From: Fibrobacterota bacterium
Lineage (GTDB): Bacteria > Fibrobacterota > Fibrobacteria > UBA5070
Assembly: GCA_029557215.1 (NCBI GenBank)
Contig: JAKPQQ010000182.1
Span: forward strand, 1-38,075
DNA length: 38,075 bases
Direction: 5' to 3'
How positions within the stretch are numbered: the first letter of the stretch is position 1; every line of letters starts with the position of its first letter. Made by a program: the position numbers and the translations under genes. A model generated the notes under the pieces. It worked only from the letters and a program-made list of their open reading frames with translations, was not told where the DNA came from and did no database searches. Of the stretch, positions 21,677 to 29,437 are shown in pieces.

Positions 21677-22732
21677 CTAGATCGCGATCTCTTCGCCGTC
21701 GCGGAACAGGCGCAGCGATTTGGGAGTCACCCACACGTTGTCGCCGGCGACCAGGCCCAGGTTGCGGTGGCGGTCTCGCGTGAGTTCGGCTTCCATCAGC
21801 TCGTGGCTGTCGCTGCGGCGCAGCTCCAGGCGGACCTTGGGTCCCAGCGCGTAGGCGTGCAGCAGCTTGGCCGGGATCGAGGCCTCGCTGGACGCGAACC
21901 GGTCGACTTCCAGTTCGTGCGGACGGACAAAAGCCGTCACGTCGTCGGCGGATTCCGGCTGGTGGGGATTGTGCAGGAATCCGGCGTCGGCCATGCGGCC
22001 GTGGAACAGGTTGACGTCCCCCAGGAACTGGTAGACCTGCGGCGTCGCGGGGCGGTCGTAGACTTCGTCGGGCGTGCCCGATTGCGCCACCGCGCCTTCC
22101 ATCATCACCACCACGCGGTCGGCCAGCTCCAGCGCCTCTTCCTGGTCGTGGGTCACGAACACCGAGGTCATCTCCATCTCGTCGTGCAGTTGGCGCAACC
22201 AGCGGCGCAGTTCCTTGCGGACCTTGGTGTCCAGCGCCCCGAAGGGCTCGTCCAGGAGCAGGAACGTGGGGCGCGGGGCCAGGGCGCGGGCCAGGGCCAC
22301 CCGTTGGCGCTGCCCGCCCGACAACTGGTCCGGGAACCGGTCGGCGATCCAGTCGAGCTGGATCAGCTTGAGCAGATCGTCCACGCGCGAGCGGATCTCT
22401 TCTTCCGACGCTCGCTCGGCCTTTGGCTTCACGCGCAGTCCGAAGGCGATGTTTTCGAACACCGACATGTGCCTGAACAACGCGTAGTGTTGGAACACGA
22501 ACCCGACCCCGCGTTCCTGGGGCCTGGAAAGCGTGGCGTCCTTGCCGCCGAACAGGATCTGTCCGGAGTCGGGAGTCTCGAGTCCGGCGATGGACCGCAG
22601 GAGCGTGGTCTTGCCGCCGCCCGATGGCCCCAGCAGAGCCACGAGTTCGCCGTCGGGGATTTCCAGGTTCACGTTGCGCAGAGCTTGGTACTGGCCAAAG
22701 CGCTTGTTCACGTCGCGGATCGAGATGCTCAT
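21677..22732 (-). CDS. cysA: CysA-type ABC transporter ATPase (sulfate/thiosulfate or similar)
   Basis: 351 residues, the CysA/PotA-class length. Walker A GPSGGGKT (35-42), Q-loop [23 protein letters not shown] signature [15 protein letters not shown], Walker [12 protein letters not shown], switch [15 protein letters not shown], then a C-terminal TOBE-like region (from about 240). The protein would drive an inner-membrane importer. Sequence style ([31 protein letters not shown]) favours sulfate, but specificity rests on permeases and binding protein that are absent here: this is an orphan ATPase. An AT-rich stretch with a 9-bp tandem repeat lies just upstream. Confidence 0.85.
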   Translation of the reverse strand: MSISIRDVNKRFGQYQALRNVNLEIPDGELVALLGPSGGGKTTLLRSIAGLETPDSGQILFGGKDATLSRPQERGVGFVFQHYALFRHMSVFENIAFGLRVKPKAERASEEEIRSRVDDLLKLIQLDWIADRFPDQLSGGQRQRVALARALAPRPTFLLLDEPFGALDTKVRKELRRWLRQLHDEMEMTSVFVTHDQEEALELADRVVVMMEGAVAQSGTPDEVYDRPATPQVYQFLGDVNLFHGRMADAGFLHNPHQPESADDVTAFVRPHELEVDRFASSEASIPAKLLHAYALGPKVRLELRRSDSHELMEAELTRDRHRNLGLVAGDNVWVTPKSLRLFRDGEEIAI

Positions 22733-22769
22733 GTGGCCGTTGCCTCGGTGCTTGCTTGGTTTAATTCAG

Positions 22770-22787
22770 ATATGAATAATATGAATA
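22770..22787. repeat. 9-bp tandem direct repeat upstream of cysA
   Basis: ATATGAATA occurs twice with no gap (22770-22778 and 22779-22787), 38 bases upstream of the cysA start, in an AT-rich island within GC-rich surroundings. It could be an operator or part of an AT-rich promoter. Confidence 0.5.
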
Positions 22788-22839
22788 TAGAGTCCGGCGG
22801 GCGGTACGGCAACGGGGGACTGCTTGAATTCGCCTTTGG

Positions 22840-22877
22840 ACAAACAAAAAACGGAGCAGGGCAAATCCCCGCTCCGT
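22840..22877 (-). terminator. Intrinsic terminator of the L,D-transpeptidase operon
   Basis: On the minus strand ACGGAGCGGGG and CCCTGCTCCGT pair (7 bp, one mismatch, 3 bp, loop ATTTG), followed by TTTTTTGTTTG. It lies about 200 bases beyond the L,D-transpeptidase stop. The plus strand also has a weak T-rich tail, so it may act both ways. Confidence 0.75.
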
Positions 22878-22971
22878 TCTTGCTTTTGGCGGGGCCCCGT
22901 TCCATTACCCACCAATCGCCAGTTTCCCGCTTTCGCGGTTGATCGATTGGATGATCAATCGGCGTGCCAAC

Positions 22972-22994
22972 AAAAAACGGTCCATGTGGACCGT
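22972..22994 (-). terminator. Second terminator-like hairpin
   Basis: Minus strand ACGGTCC-ACAT-GGACCGT: a perfect 7-bp stem with a 4-base loop, followed by TTTTTGTTGG. It precedes the larger terminator at 22840-22877 in the direction of transcription. Together with the hairpin at 23022-23040 it fills the 346-base gap between cysA and the L,D-transpeptidase gene. Confidence 0.7.
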
Positions 22995-23017
22995 TCCCGA
23001 CGCCGATGCTGTTGGAG

Positions 23018-23040
23018 AAAACCGGAACCAAGGGTTCCGG
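23018..23040 (-). terminator. Third terminator-like hairpin
   Basis: Minus strand CCGGAACC-CTT-GGTTCCGG, an 8-bp stem with a 3-base loop, followed by TTTTCTCC. It is the first hairpin of the series after the L,D-transpeptidase stop codon at 23079. Confidence 0.55.
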
Positions 23041-23078
23041 GCAAGGTGGCGCTTCCCGCTTTTGGGGGAATGGGCTCC

Positions 23079-24281
23079 TCAGCCCGAGGTCTTCGGAGTC
23101 CCTTCGAACAAGATCTTCCATCCGTCGGGCTCGCGCTGCCAGTACTGGCGCTTGCGCATCTGGTTGGACAAATTGCTCGAGGCGTATTCCTGGTCGAAAT
23201 CCACCACGGCCAGATCGCTGCGTCCCGGCACCAGGAAGATCGAAACGTCGGAGGTCGAGACCTTCACCCATTCCTTGCCCGAAGCGACGCGGCGCTTGTC
23301 CCGCTCCCAGGTCGCCAGATCGATCTTCCCGGTCTGGAATTCGTCGGAGTAGTGGGACAGGTACCTGTCCATGTCGTTGGCGGACCAGTCGGCTCGCCAG
23401 GCTTCCAGGGCGCTGGCGATGGAGCGTCGGAGCGAGTCGATCCGGGGCGATGCCGCCCACTCGATCGTGTCGGTGACCAGGACCTGGGTCTTGCCTTCCA
23501 CCAGCAGCGGCTCCAGCGCCTTCAGGTCTTCGTTGGACAGCACCACGCAGCCGTTGGAAGCGCGGGGCGGACGGGAATACACGTCCAGAGGGGCTCCGTG
23601 GATCCAGATGCCGTGGCCTTTGCGGCCTTGCTGGGCATCCCATTCGTTGGGATAGTTCAAGGGCCAGGCGGAAATGCCGTAATAGGGGTCCAGACGTTTT
23701 CCGTCGATGCGCCGCACCGGAGTGTACACGCCCAGGGGCGTGCGCTGGTCGCCTTCCACCAGCTTGTCGAACCCCTTGAGTCCGATCGACACGTAGTAGT
23801 CGGCGGCGAGCTTCCAGCGTCCTTCCTGGAGCCGGAAGGCGTACAGGCGGCTGGCCTTGGAATCCACGACCAGGATGGCGGTGGCGTCGGCCGGCGGCTG
23901 GACCAGGTTCACGGGCAGTTGGTCGCTCGGAGGCGCCGCGACGTAGCGGTTCAGCCGCACGCGGGCCTCGTCGCGCATGCCCCCGGCTCGCGGATCCTTG
24001 GATCGGGGGCCGGCGAACGTTTCCAGGTTGCCGTTCTGCGCCAGCAGGATGTCGGCGCGCACGAGCTGGCCCAGCTTGAAATCGGGTTGGCGCTTGACCA
24101 GGGTGTCGGCCCTGGATAGCGCGAGATCCAGGCGTTCGGCGCGGATCGCATCCAGGGTCCGCACCAGCAAGGACTCCACCGAATCGTGGTTGAACTTGCC
24201 GCGGTAGTTGTCGGAGGCGAGCACTCCTCCGACGCAACTCAAGGCGGTGAAGAACAGCGCTCTACGGATGGGACGTCGCAT
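23079..24281 (-). CDS. Csd6-like L,D-transpeptidase/carboxypeptidase
   Basis: 400 residues: a signal peptide (MRRPIRRALFFTALSCVGGVLA), a helical TPR-like N-terminal domain (about 30-110), a YkuD catalytic domain (about 125-285) and an NTF2/SnoaL-like C-terminal domain (about 295-400). Catalytic signature: HGAPLDVYSRPPRASNGCVV with the nucleophilic Cys in SNGC and a preceding HGIWIHG. This three-part architecture matches Helicobacter Csd6, which trims tetrapeptide stems (L,D-carboxypeptidase) and shapes the cell; true L,D-transpeptidation is the alternative. Its ATG overlaps the upstream TGA by one base (TGATG), so it is coupled to a partner carrying a related NTF2-like tail. Tandem terminators follow. 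Confidence 0.88.
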   Translation of the reverse strand: MRRPIRRALFFTALSCVGGVLASDNYRGKFNHDSVESLLVRTLDAIRAERLDLALSRADTLVKRQPDFKLGQLVRADILLAQNGNLETFAGPRSKDPRAGGMRDEARVRLNRYVAAPPSDQLPVNLVQPPADATAILVVDSKASRLYAFRLQEGRWKLAADYYVSIGLKGFDKLVEGDQRTPLGVYTPVRRIDGKRLDPYYGISAWPLNYPNEWDAQQGRKGHGIWIHGAPLDVYSRPPRASNGCVVLSNEDLKALEPLLVEGKTQVLVTDTIEWAASPRIDSLRRSIASALEAWRADWSANDMDRYLSHYSDEFQTGKIDLATWERDKRRVASGKEWVKVSTSDVSIFLVPGRSDLAVVDFDQEYASSNLSNQMRKRQYWQREPDGWKILFEGTPKTSG

Positions 24282-25390
24282 CAACGAGCCTCCTTCTCCG
24301 CGAAGATCCTCCACACACCTCGCTCCCAGGCGAACTCCAGCCGCTTGCGGGACGTGAGTCGGACGTCTTCGGTCTGGTAGATCTGGCGATAGACCACTTC
24401 GGCATGGCGATCCTTGAGCATGCGGACCTTGGGGCCGACGATTTCCACCTTGATCGAATTCGGCGCCGAGATCCTTTCCCGGCGTTGCGCCACCCATGCC
24501 TCGCGATCGAGCTTGCCGGCAGGAGTGAACCGATCCGAATAGCAGGACAAGTAGCCGTCGACATCCTGGTCGGACCAGGCCTTGGCCCAGTTCTGCAGCG
24601 CGGCCAGCACGGCGTCGGCGGTGAGAGGCGCCTTTGCGACAGGTTTTGTCTTGGTTTCGGCGGCGACCCGCTCGGGCGCCTTGGGCGCCGCCGGGGGCTG
24701 CGGGACGACCGTTTGCGCAGGTGGGGTCCGGGGAGGTGGTTCCGACATGGCGACCACCGCCTGGGGCGTGTCCAGCTTGGGCGCCGCCGCGAGCCTCGAC
24801 TTCGCCGAATCGGCCTCGGCCTTGGCGCGTTCCAGCTCGGAACGCAGGCGCTGGATTTCCGATTCCAGTCCGGAAACGGCGGAATCCTTGCGCGAGAGAT
24901 CGCGGCGGTTCCGTTCCACGATCCTCGCCAGTTCCTTGGCGAGGCTGTCGCGTTGACGCGATGCGGTGGAGTCGACGATCGGGGCCAGCGGCTGCCGCTG
25001 GAGGTCGAGCATCAGCGGAGGCAGCTTCGAGCGTGTCCCGAACGCGCTGTCGTAGGCCATGCGAGCCAGGCGCGAACGCACCTTTTCCAGGTTGCGGTTG
25101 ACCATCGCGGCTTCGGGCCGGGCGGCCAAGGCGCGCTCCAAGGAGATCCGGGCCGACTCCAGATCGCCCAGAGAGGCTTCCAGGGCGGCGCGGTTGTTCC
25201 ACGCCTCGACGCAGGTGGTGTCTTCTTCGGTGAGCTTGCGGAAGATGGCCAAGGCTTCGGACTCGCGCCCCTTCTGCATCAGATCGATTCCGGTCTGGAG
25301 CGGGGTGCGACGAGCTTGAGCCCGCGCCGCATCGGGCACGAGCAGGTATCCAGCCGCCAGCAAAGGCAATGCGATGCGGGCCGGCCTCAT
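24281..25390 (-). CDS. Periplasmic TPR/coiled-coil protein with NTF2-like domain
   Basis: 369 residues from ATG 25390. A signal peptide (MRPARIALPLLAAGYLLVPD) is followed by TPR-like helices (about 33-105: GRESEALAIFRKLTEEDTTC, GDLESARISLERALAARPEA), a coiled coil (about 145-205: SGLESEIQRLRSELERAKAE), a Pro/Ala/Lys linker and an NTF2/SnoaL-like domain (about 260-369). That last domain aligns with the tail of the downstream L,D-transpeptidase: LQNWAKAWSDQDVDGYLSCY versus LEAWRADWSANDMDRYLSHY. No catalytic residues are seen. It is probably a scaffold or activator of the coupled L,D-transpeptidase in the periplasm. A promoter candidate lies 77 bases upstream. Confidence 0.8.
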   Translation of the reverse strand: MRPARIALPLLAAGYLLVPDAARAQARRTPLQTGIDLMQKGRESEALAIFRKLTEEDTTCVEAWNNRAALEASLGDLESARISLERALAARPEAAMVNRNLEKVRSRLARMAYDSAFGTRSKLPPLMLDLQRQPLAPIVDSTASRQRDSLAKELARIVERNRRDLSRKDSAVSGLESEIQRLRSELERAKAEADSAKSRLAAAPKLDTPQAVVAMSEPPPRTPPAQTVVPQPPAAPKAPERVAAETKTKPVAKAPLTADAVLAALQNWAKAWSDQDVDGYLSCYSDRFTPAGKLDREAWVAQRRERISAPNSIKVEIVGPKVRMLKDRHAEVVYRQIYQTEDVRLTSRKRLEFAWERGVWRIFAEKEAR

Positions 25391-25466
25391 CGCTTCGAGA
25401 GGTTCCAATTCATGAGAGAGGCCGAAAAATGGCAATTCCTTTGCTTCTAAGGGCATACGTGATGCG

Positions 25467-25496
25467 ATTCTATCCCTTTTTCTCATTGACATGCAA
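25467..25496 (-). promoter_or_regulatory. Candidate sigma-70 promoter of the TPR/L,D-transpeptidase operon
   Basis: TTGCAT (25496-25491) and TAGAAT (25472-25467) are spaced by 18 bases on the minus strand, in an AT-rich island, with the first start codon at 25390. The rest of the 318-base gap up to the tRNA (25391-25708) holds nothing else I recognise. Confidence 0.45.
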
Positions 25497-25708
25497 GAAA
25501 GATCGGGATCCGGAGGCTTCGCGACCTCCCCAGCAGACAACCTGGAACCGAACTTCGCGTCCCGCTGGACGTTTGGTGGTGGGTAGCCATGCGTTTCCGG
25601 CTCTGGGCCGACAACGGGATCGGAGCGCGCGACGGCGATCTTCGCTTGTCGTGGTTTTGGATTATCTTGGACCCCTCGTGTCCGGCGATCCGTCGCCGGA
25701 CGCGGCGT

Positions 25709-25782
25709 GCTCGCGTAGCTCAGTTGGATAGAGCAACGCTTTCCTAAAGCGTGGGTCACAGGTTCGATCCCTGTCGCGAGTA
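25709..25782 (+). tRNA. tRNA-Arg (anticodon CCT)
   Basis: A 74-base cloverleaf: acceptor GCTCGCG/CGCGAGT (first pair G-T), D-stem GCTC/GAGC with loop AGTTGGATA, anticodon stem ACGCT/AGCGT with loop TTCCTAA (anticodon CCT, reads AGG), variable loop GGGTC, and T-stem ACAGG/CCTGT with loop TTCGATC. The discriminator is A and CCA is not encoded. It stands alone, just before the restriction-modification locus. Confidence 0.95.
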
Positions 25783-26054
25783 CTTTCTCCAGTTCCCCGA
25801 TTCGGCGATACCGGACCAACCATGTCCGTTGGTGCGGTTCCATTTGGTGACGGCCGATGATTCGGCTGGACGCTGGATGACGTAGTTTTCCGTCCGTGCG
25901 TGCCCTGGCTTCCTGGTGCGGCAGGGACGCGATGCTCTTCTTGGTTTTGTTGGAGAGCGATGGACTGCGAGATGCCGACCAAGGGAGCCTACCGTAGTGG
26001 GTAGTGTCCTGGCCTCGCGGTGCCGTGCCAGAGACAACAAGGATCCCACTCGCG

Positions 26055-28103
26055 ATGATCACCAAAGAGTTGAAGAGTCTCCAGGACACCCTTTGGCGCA
26101 CCGCCGACCAGCTTCGTTCCAATTCGCCGCTCAAGTCGTCGGAATACGCCGTGCCCGTCTTGGGGCTGATCTTCCTCAAGTTCGCCGACAGCAAATACGC
26201 CGCCCACGAAGCAGAGATCCAGGCCGAATACAAACGCTTGAAGGGAAGTCGCCGCGAACGCGGCATCTACGAGATCGCCATCTCCAAGTGCGGGTTTTAT
26301 CTGCCGCACGATGCCCGCTACGGCTACCTGCTGGACCTCCCAGAAAAGGAGGATCTTGCCCAAGCCATCAAGCACGCGATGGAGCAAATCGAGGAGTTCA
26401 AACCCGACCTCCAGGGCGTATTGCCCAAGGACGAATACTTCCAGCTCAACCGCAAGAAAACGGGGAATCGCGAGATCATCGACAACGCCATGTTGGCGGG
26501 GCTGCTCAAGAGCTTCTCCAACATCCCTTCGGATGCTGCAGGCGACCTGTTCGGGCTCATCTACGAATACTTCCTGGGCAAATTCGCTTTGGCCGAAGGG
26601 CAGGGTGGCGGCCAGTTCTTCACACCCCGCTCGGTGGTGCGCCTGATGGTGGAGGTGATCCGCCCCCACGACGGAACGGTATTCGACCCCGCCTGCGGAT
26701 CGGGCGGGATGTTCGTGCAGTCGGCGCAGTTCGTGGAAGCGCGCCGCACCGCCAATCCCGATGCCAGTCTGTACGTGTACGGCACCGAGATGACCATGGA
26801 AACCGTGAAGCTGGCCAAGATGAACCTGGCGGTGAACGGGCTGCGCGGCGAAGTGGTGCAGGCCAATGCCTATTACGATGATCCGTACGAAAGTTTTGGC
26901 AAGTTCGACTACGTGCTGGCCAATCCTCCCTTCAACGTCGACGAGGTTCTTCTCGCCAAGGTGGAAAAGGACGCGCGATTCAACACCTACGGCGTGCCGC
27001 GCAACAAGACCGATGCCAAGGCCAAGGACAAGGGGGCCGTCACGGTTCCCAACGCCAACTACCTGTGGATCAACCTGTTCGCGACCTCGCTCAAGCCCCA
27101 AGGCCGCGCGGCTCTGGTCATGCCCAATTCGGCCTCCGACGCCCGCCACAGCGAAGCCGACATCCGCAAGACCTTGGTCGACAAGGGCTTGATCTCGGGA
27201 ATGCTCACGCTGCCGTCGAACATGTTCTACACCGTCACGCTTCCCGCCACGTTGTGGTTCTTTGATAAGGCGAAGAAGGACGACAAGATCCTGTTTATTG
27301 ACGCCCGCAACGTGTTCACCCAGATCGATCGCGCCCACCGCGAGTTCTCCGAAGAGCAGTTGCAGAATTTGACGCTCATCCAGCGCTTGCGCGAAGGCAA
27401 CCGCCAAGCGTTCGTGTCGCGGGTGGACCACTACTTCGAACAAGGCTTCGCGAGCCTTGCGGAAAATCGGCCCGACCTGGAAGCCGTGACGGCGCGCCTT
27501 GCGGCATTCTTGACAGAAAACGGCATCTCCGACATCCCCAAACCGAAACCTGTGTTGGCTCATGCCGACCGCTTGCTCTCCAAGCAAGCCACCCAACGCG
27601 AGCGGTTGGACCTGGAAGCCGTCGACAAGACCAACGCCGCCCAGCGCAAACTGTCCGAGACCGTGGCACCGTTCTTCGAGGAACTGCACGCCCTCCTGAA
27701 AGCCTACGACAAGTTGGTGCGCCAAGTGGAAAAGGACCAGGGCCGCAGCCGCGACCTCAAGGGGCTCAAGGCCGAACTGGAAACCTTGCACGCCGACGCC
27801 CGCGCCGCCGAATACTTCTTTGGCCACATCCGCTGGCTCCAGGAGCGCTTCCCGACCGCGACCTACGAAGACGTGACGGGCCTTTGCAAGCTGGCCTCGT
27901 TGGCCGACGTGCGCGAACAGGAATACTCGCTGAACCCCGGCCGGTACGTGGGGGTGGTGATCGAGGAAGACGGCAAGACGGAGGAGGAGTTCCTGGCCGA
28001 AATGCTCTCGCTGAACGAGGAGCTGGAGGCCTTGAACAAAGAGGCGCGAAAGCTGGAAACCGTGATCGGGAAGAACATCCGGTTGATTGCGGGGGATGAA
28101 TGA
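26055..28103 (+). CDS. hsdM: Type I restriction-modification methyltransferase subunit
   Basis: M subunit of a type I system: adenine-N6 methylation within the site chosen by HsdS. 682 residues from ATG 26055 (MITKELKSLQ). An N-terminal helical HsdM domain (about 10-150) precedes the N6-MTase fold with GQFFTPRSVVRLMVE, the AdoMet-binding motif DPACGSGGMF (211-220) and catalytic NPPF (290-293). A long helical C-terminus (about 490-682) carries predicted coiled coil, typical of M subunits that pack on HsdS. An upstream GTG at 26004 in the same frame is less likely. The stop overlaps the hsdS start (ATGA), so M and S are coupled. The 272-base stretch back to the tRNA shows no clear promoter. Confidence 0.97.
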   Translation: MITKELKSLQDTLWRTADQLRSNSPLKSSEYAVPVLGLIFLKFADSKYAAHEAEIQAEYKRLKGSRRERGIYEIAISKCGFYLPHDARYGYLLDLPEKEDLAQAIKHAMEQIEEFKPDLQGVLPKDEYFQLNRKKTGNREIIDNAMLAGLLKSFSNIPSDAAGDLFGLIYEYFLGKFALAEGQGGGQFFTPRSVVRLMVEVIRPHDGTVFDPACGSGGMFVQSAQFVEARRTANPDASLYVYGTEMTMETVKLAKMNLAVNGLRGEVVQANAYYDDPYESFGKFDYVLANPPFNVDEVLLAKVEKDARFNTYGVPRNKTDAKAKDKGAVTVPNANYLWINLFATSLKPQGRAALVMPNSASDARHSEADIRKTLVDKGLISGMLTLPSNMFYTVTLPATLWFFDKAKKDDKILFIDARNVFTQIDRAHREFSEEQLQNLTLIQRLREGNRQAFVSRVDHYFEQGFASLAENRPDLEAVTARLAAFLTENGISDIPKPKPVLAHADRLLSKQATQRERLDLEAVDKTNAAQRKLSETVAPFFEELHALLKAYDKLVRQVEKDQGRSRDLKGLKAELETLHADARAAEYFFGHIRWLQERFPTATYEDVTGLCKLASLADVREQEYSLNPGRYVGVVIEEDGKTEEEFLAEMLSLNEELEALNKEARKLETVIGKNIRLIAGDE

Positions 28104-29437
28104 AACATGCTACCAAATTGAAATTGGATGATTTCGTAATAGATAGCCGTGATGGCGAATGGGGCGAAGGCAACGAAAACTCGGGGCTTGTGAAGTGTTA
28201 CCTCATTCGAGGTACCGATTTCTCTCGTCTGCCGAATAAGGATGTCGATCTACCCCAACGCTGGATTAAGAATCATCTGGTCGATCGCAAACGTCTTCAA
28301 ACGAATGATTTGATTTTTGAGATGGCAGGCGGTACAGCGACCCAATCGACTGGGCGTTCTGCCATCCTCACAAAGCGATTCTTTCAGGAGCATGGAGATT
28401 TTCCGGTACTATGTGCTAGCTTTTGTCGCCATCTTCGGCTAAACAGCGATCATTGCCCTGAATACTTCTATTATTACCTACAGGCGCTATATGTATCCGG
28501 ATACATGTCCGTATTCAATATTCAGCACACTGGCGTTTCAAGGTTTCAGTTCACGACCTTTAAGAGATTTACCGAGTTTAATCTCCCGCCCCTCCCCATT
28601 CAGCACAAGATCGCGGCGGTGCTTTCGGCGTACGACGACCTGATCGAGAACAACAACCGGCGCATCGGGCTTCTGGAGAAGATGGGCGAGGAGCTGTACC
28701 GCGAGTGGTTCGTGCGCCTGCGCTTTCCTGGCCACGAGTCCACGAAGATCGTGAAGGGCGTACCGGAGGGGTGGACAGTCAAGCGCATGGGCGATGTGAT
28801 AGGGTATTACATCGGAGGTGGATGGGGAGAGGAATTCTCCAACGTAAGCAATCCCGTGGGAGCGTATGTTATACGAGGAACGGATATCCCGAAGTTTCAA
28901 AAGTCATACTCAAATTTGCCACCATTCAGGCATCACGCTGAATCAAACTTTCGAAGTAGAAAAATGAGTCCGGGAGATATCGTTTTCGAGGTTTCTGGGG
29001 GCAGCAAAGATCAGCTCCTTGGGCGCAGCCTCATGCTAACAAAAGGAATGCTTGACCTTCTGCAAGGGAATGTTATTCCCGCAAGCTTTTGCAAGCTGTT
29101 GCGACCAAACGTTTCGTCGATTTATTTGTCGCGCTTCCTGCAAGAGTACTATGCAACAGGTTTGGTTGGTACGTTTGAAATCAAATCAACCGGTATCAGC
29201 AATTATCAGTTCGAAGCGTTTTTGAAGTATCAAACCATAACAATCCCAGAGAATGCGATTCTTCAGCGGTTCGAACAGGTTTTAGACCCAATCGATGTGA
29301 AAAAGGATGCGTTGCTGCGTTCAAATGCAAATCTTGCTGATTCCCGCGACCGCCTTCTCACCCGCTTGATGTCCGGCAAGATCGACCTGGAATCGCTCGA
29401 CATCGCCTTTCCGCCCAGCATGCAGGAGGCGGCATGA
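28100..29437 (+). CDS. hsdS: Type I restriction-modification specificity subunit
   Basis: S subunit, 445 residues, directing HsdM and HsdR to a bipartite DNA site. There are two target recognition domains (about 1-160 and 225-385), each followed by a conserved helical spacer: LPPLPIQHKIAAVLSAYDDL with ENNNRRIGLLEKMGEELYRE, and a shorter C-terminal one, ANLADSRDRLLTRLMSGKID. The two TRDs resemble each other: YLIRGTDFSRLP and YVIRGTDIPKFQ; LIFEMAGG and IVFEVSGG; GRSAILTK and GRSLMLTK. The TRD-coding DNA is visibly AT-richer than the spacers and the rest of the locus, as expected from exchange of TRDs by recombination. Overlaps with hsdM (four bases) and with the following gene (four bases) indicate one transcript. 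Confidence 0.95.
   Translation: MKHATKLKLDDFVIDSRDGEWGEGNENSGLVKCYLIRGTDFSRLPNKDVDLPQRWIKNHLVDRKRLQTNDLIFEMAGGTATQSTGRSAILTKRFFQEHGDFPVLCASFCRHLRLNSDHCPEYFYYYLQALYVSGYMSVFNIQHTGVSRFQFTTFKRFTEFNLPPLPIQHKIAAVLSAYDDLIENNNRRIGLLEKMGEELYREWFVRLRFPGHESTKIVKGVPEGWTVKRMGDVIGYYIGGGWGEEFSNVSNPVGAYVIRGTDIPKFQKSYSNLPPFRHHAESNFRSRKMSPGDIVFEVSGGSKDQLLGRSLMLTKGMLDLLQGNVIPASFCKLLRPNVSSIYLSRFLQEYYATGLVGTFEIKSTGISNYQFEAFLKYQTITIPENAILQRFEQVLDPIDVKKDALLRSNANLADSRDRLLTRLMSGKIDLESLDIAFPPSMQEAA

Noticed and set aside
26004-26054. 17-residue N-terminal extension of HsdM from GTG 26004.
   Set aside because: Family homology starts at MITKELKSLQ (ATG 26055).
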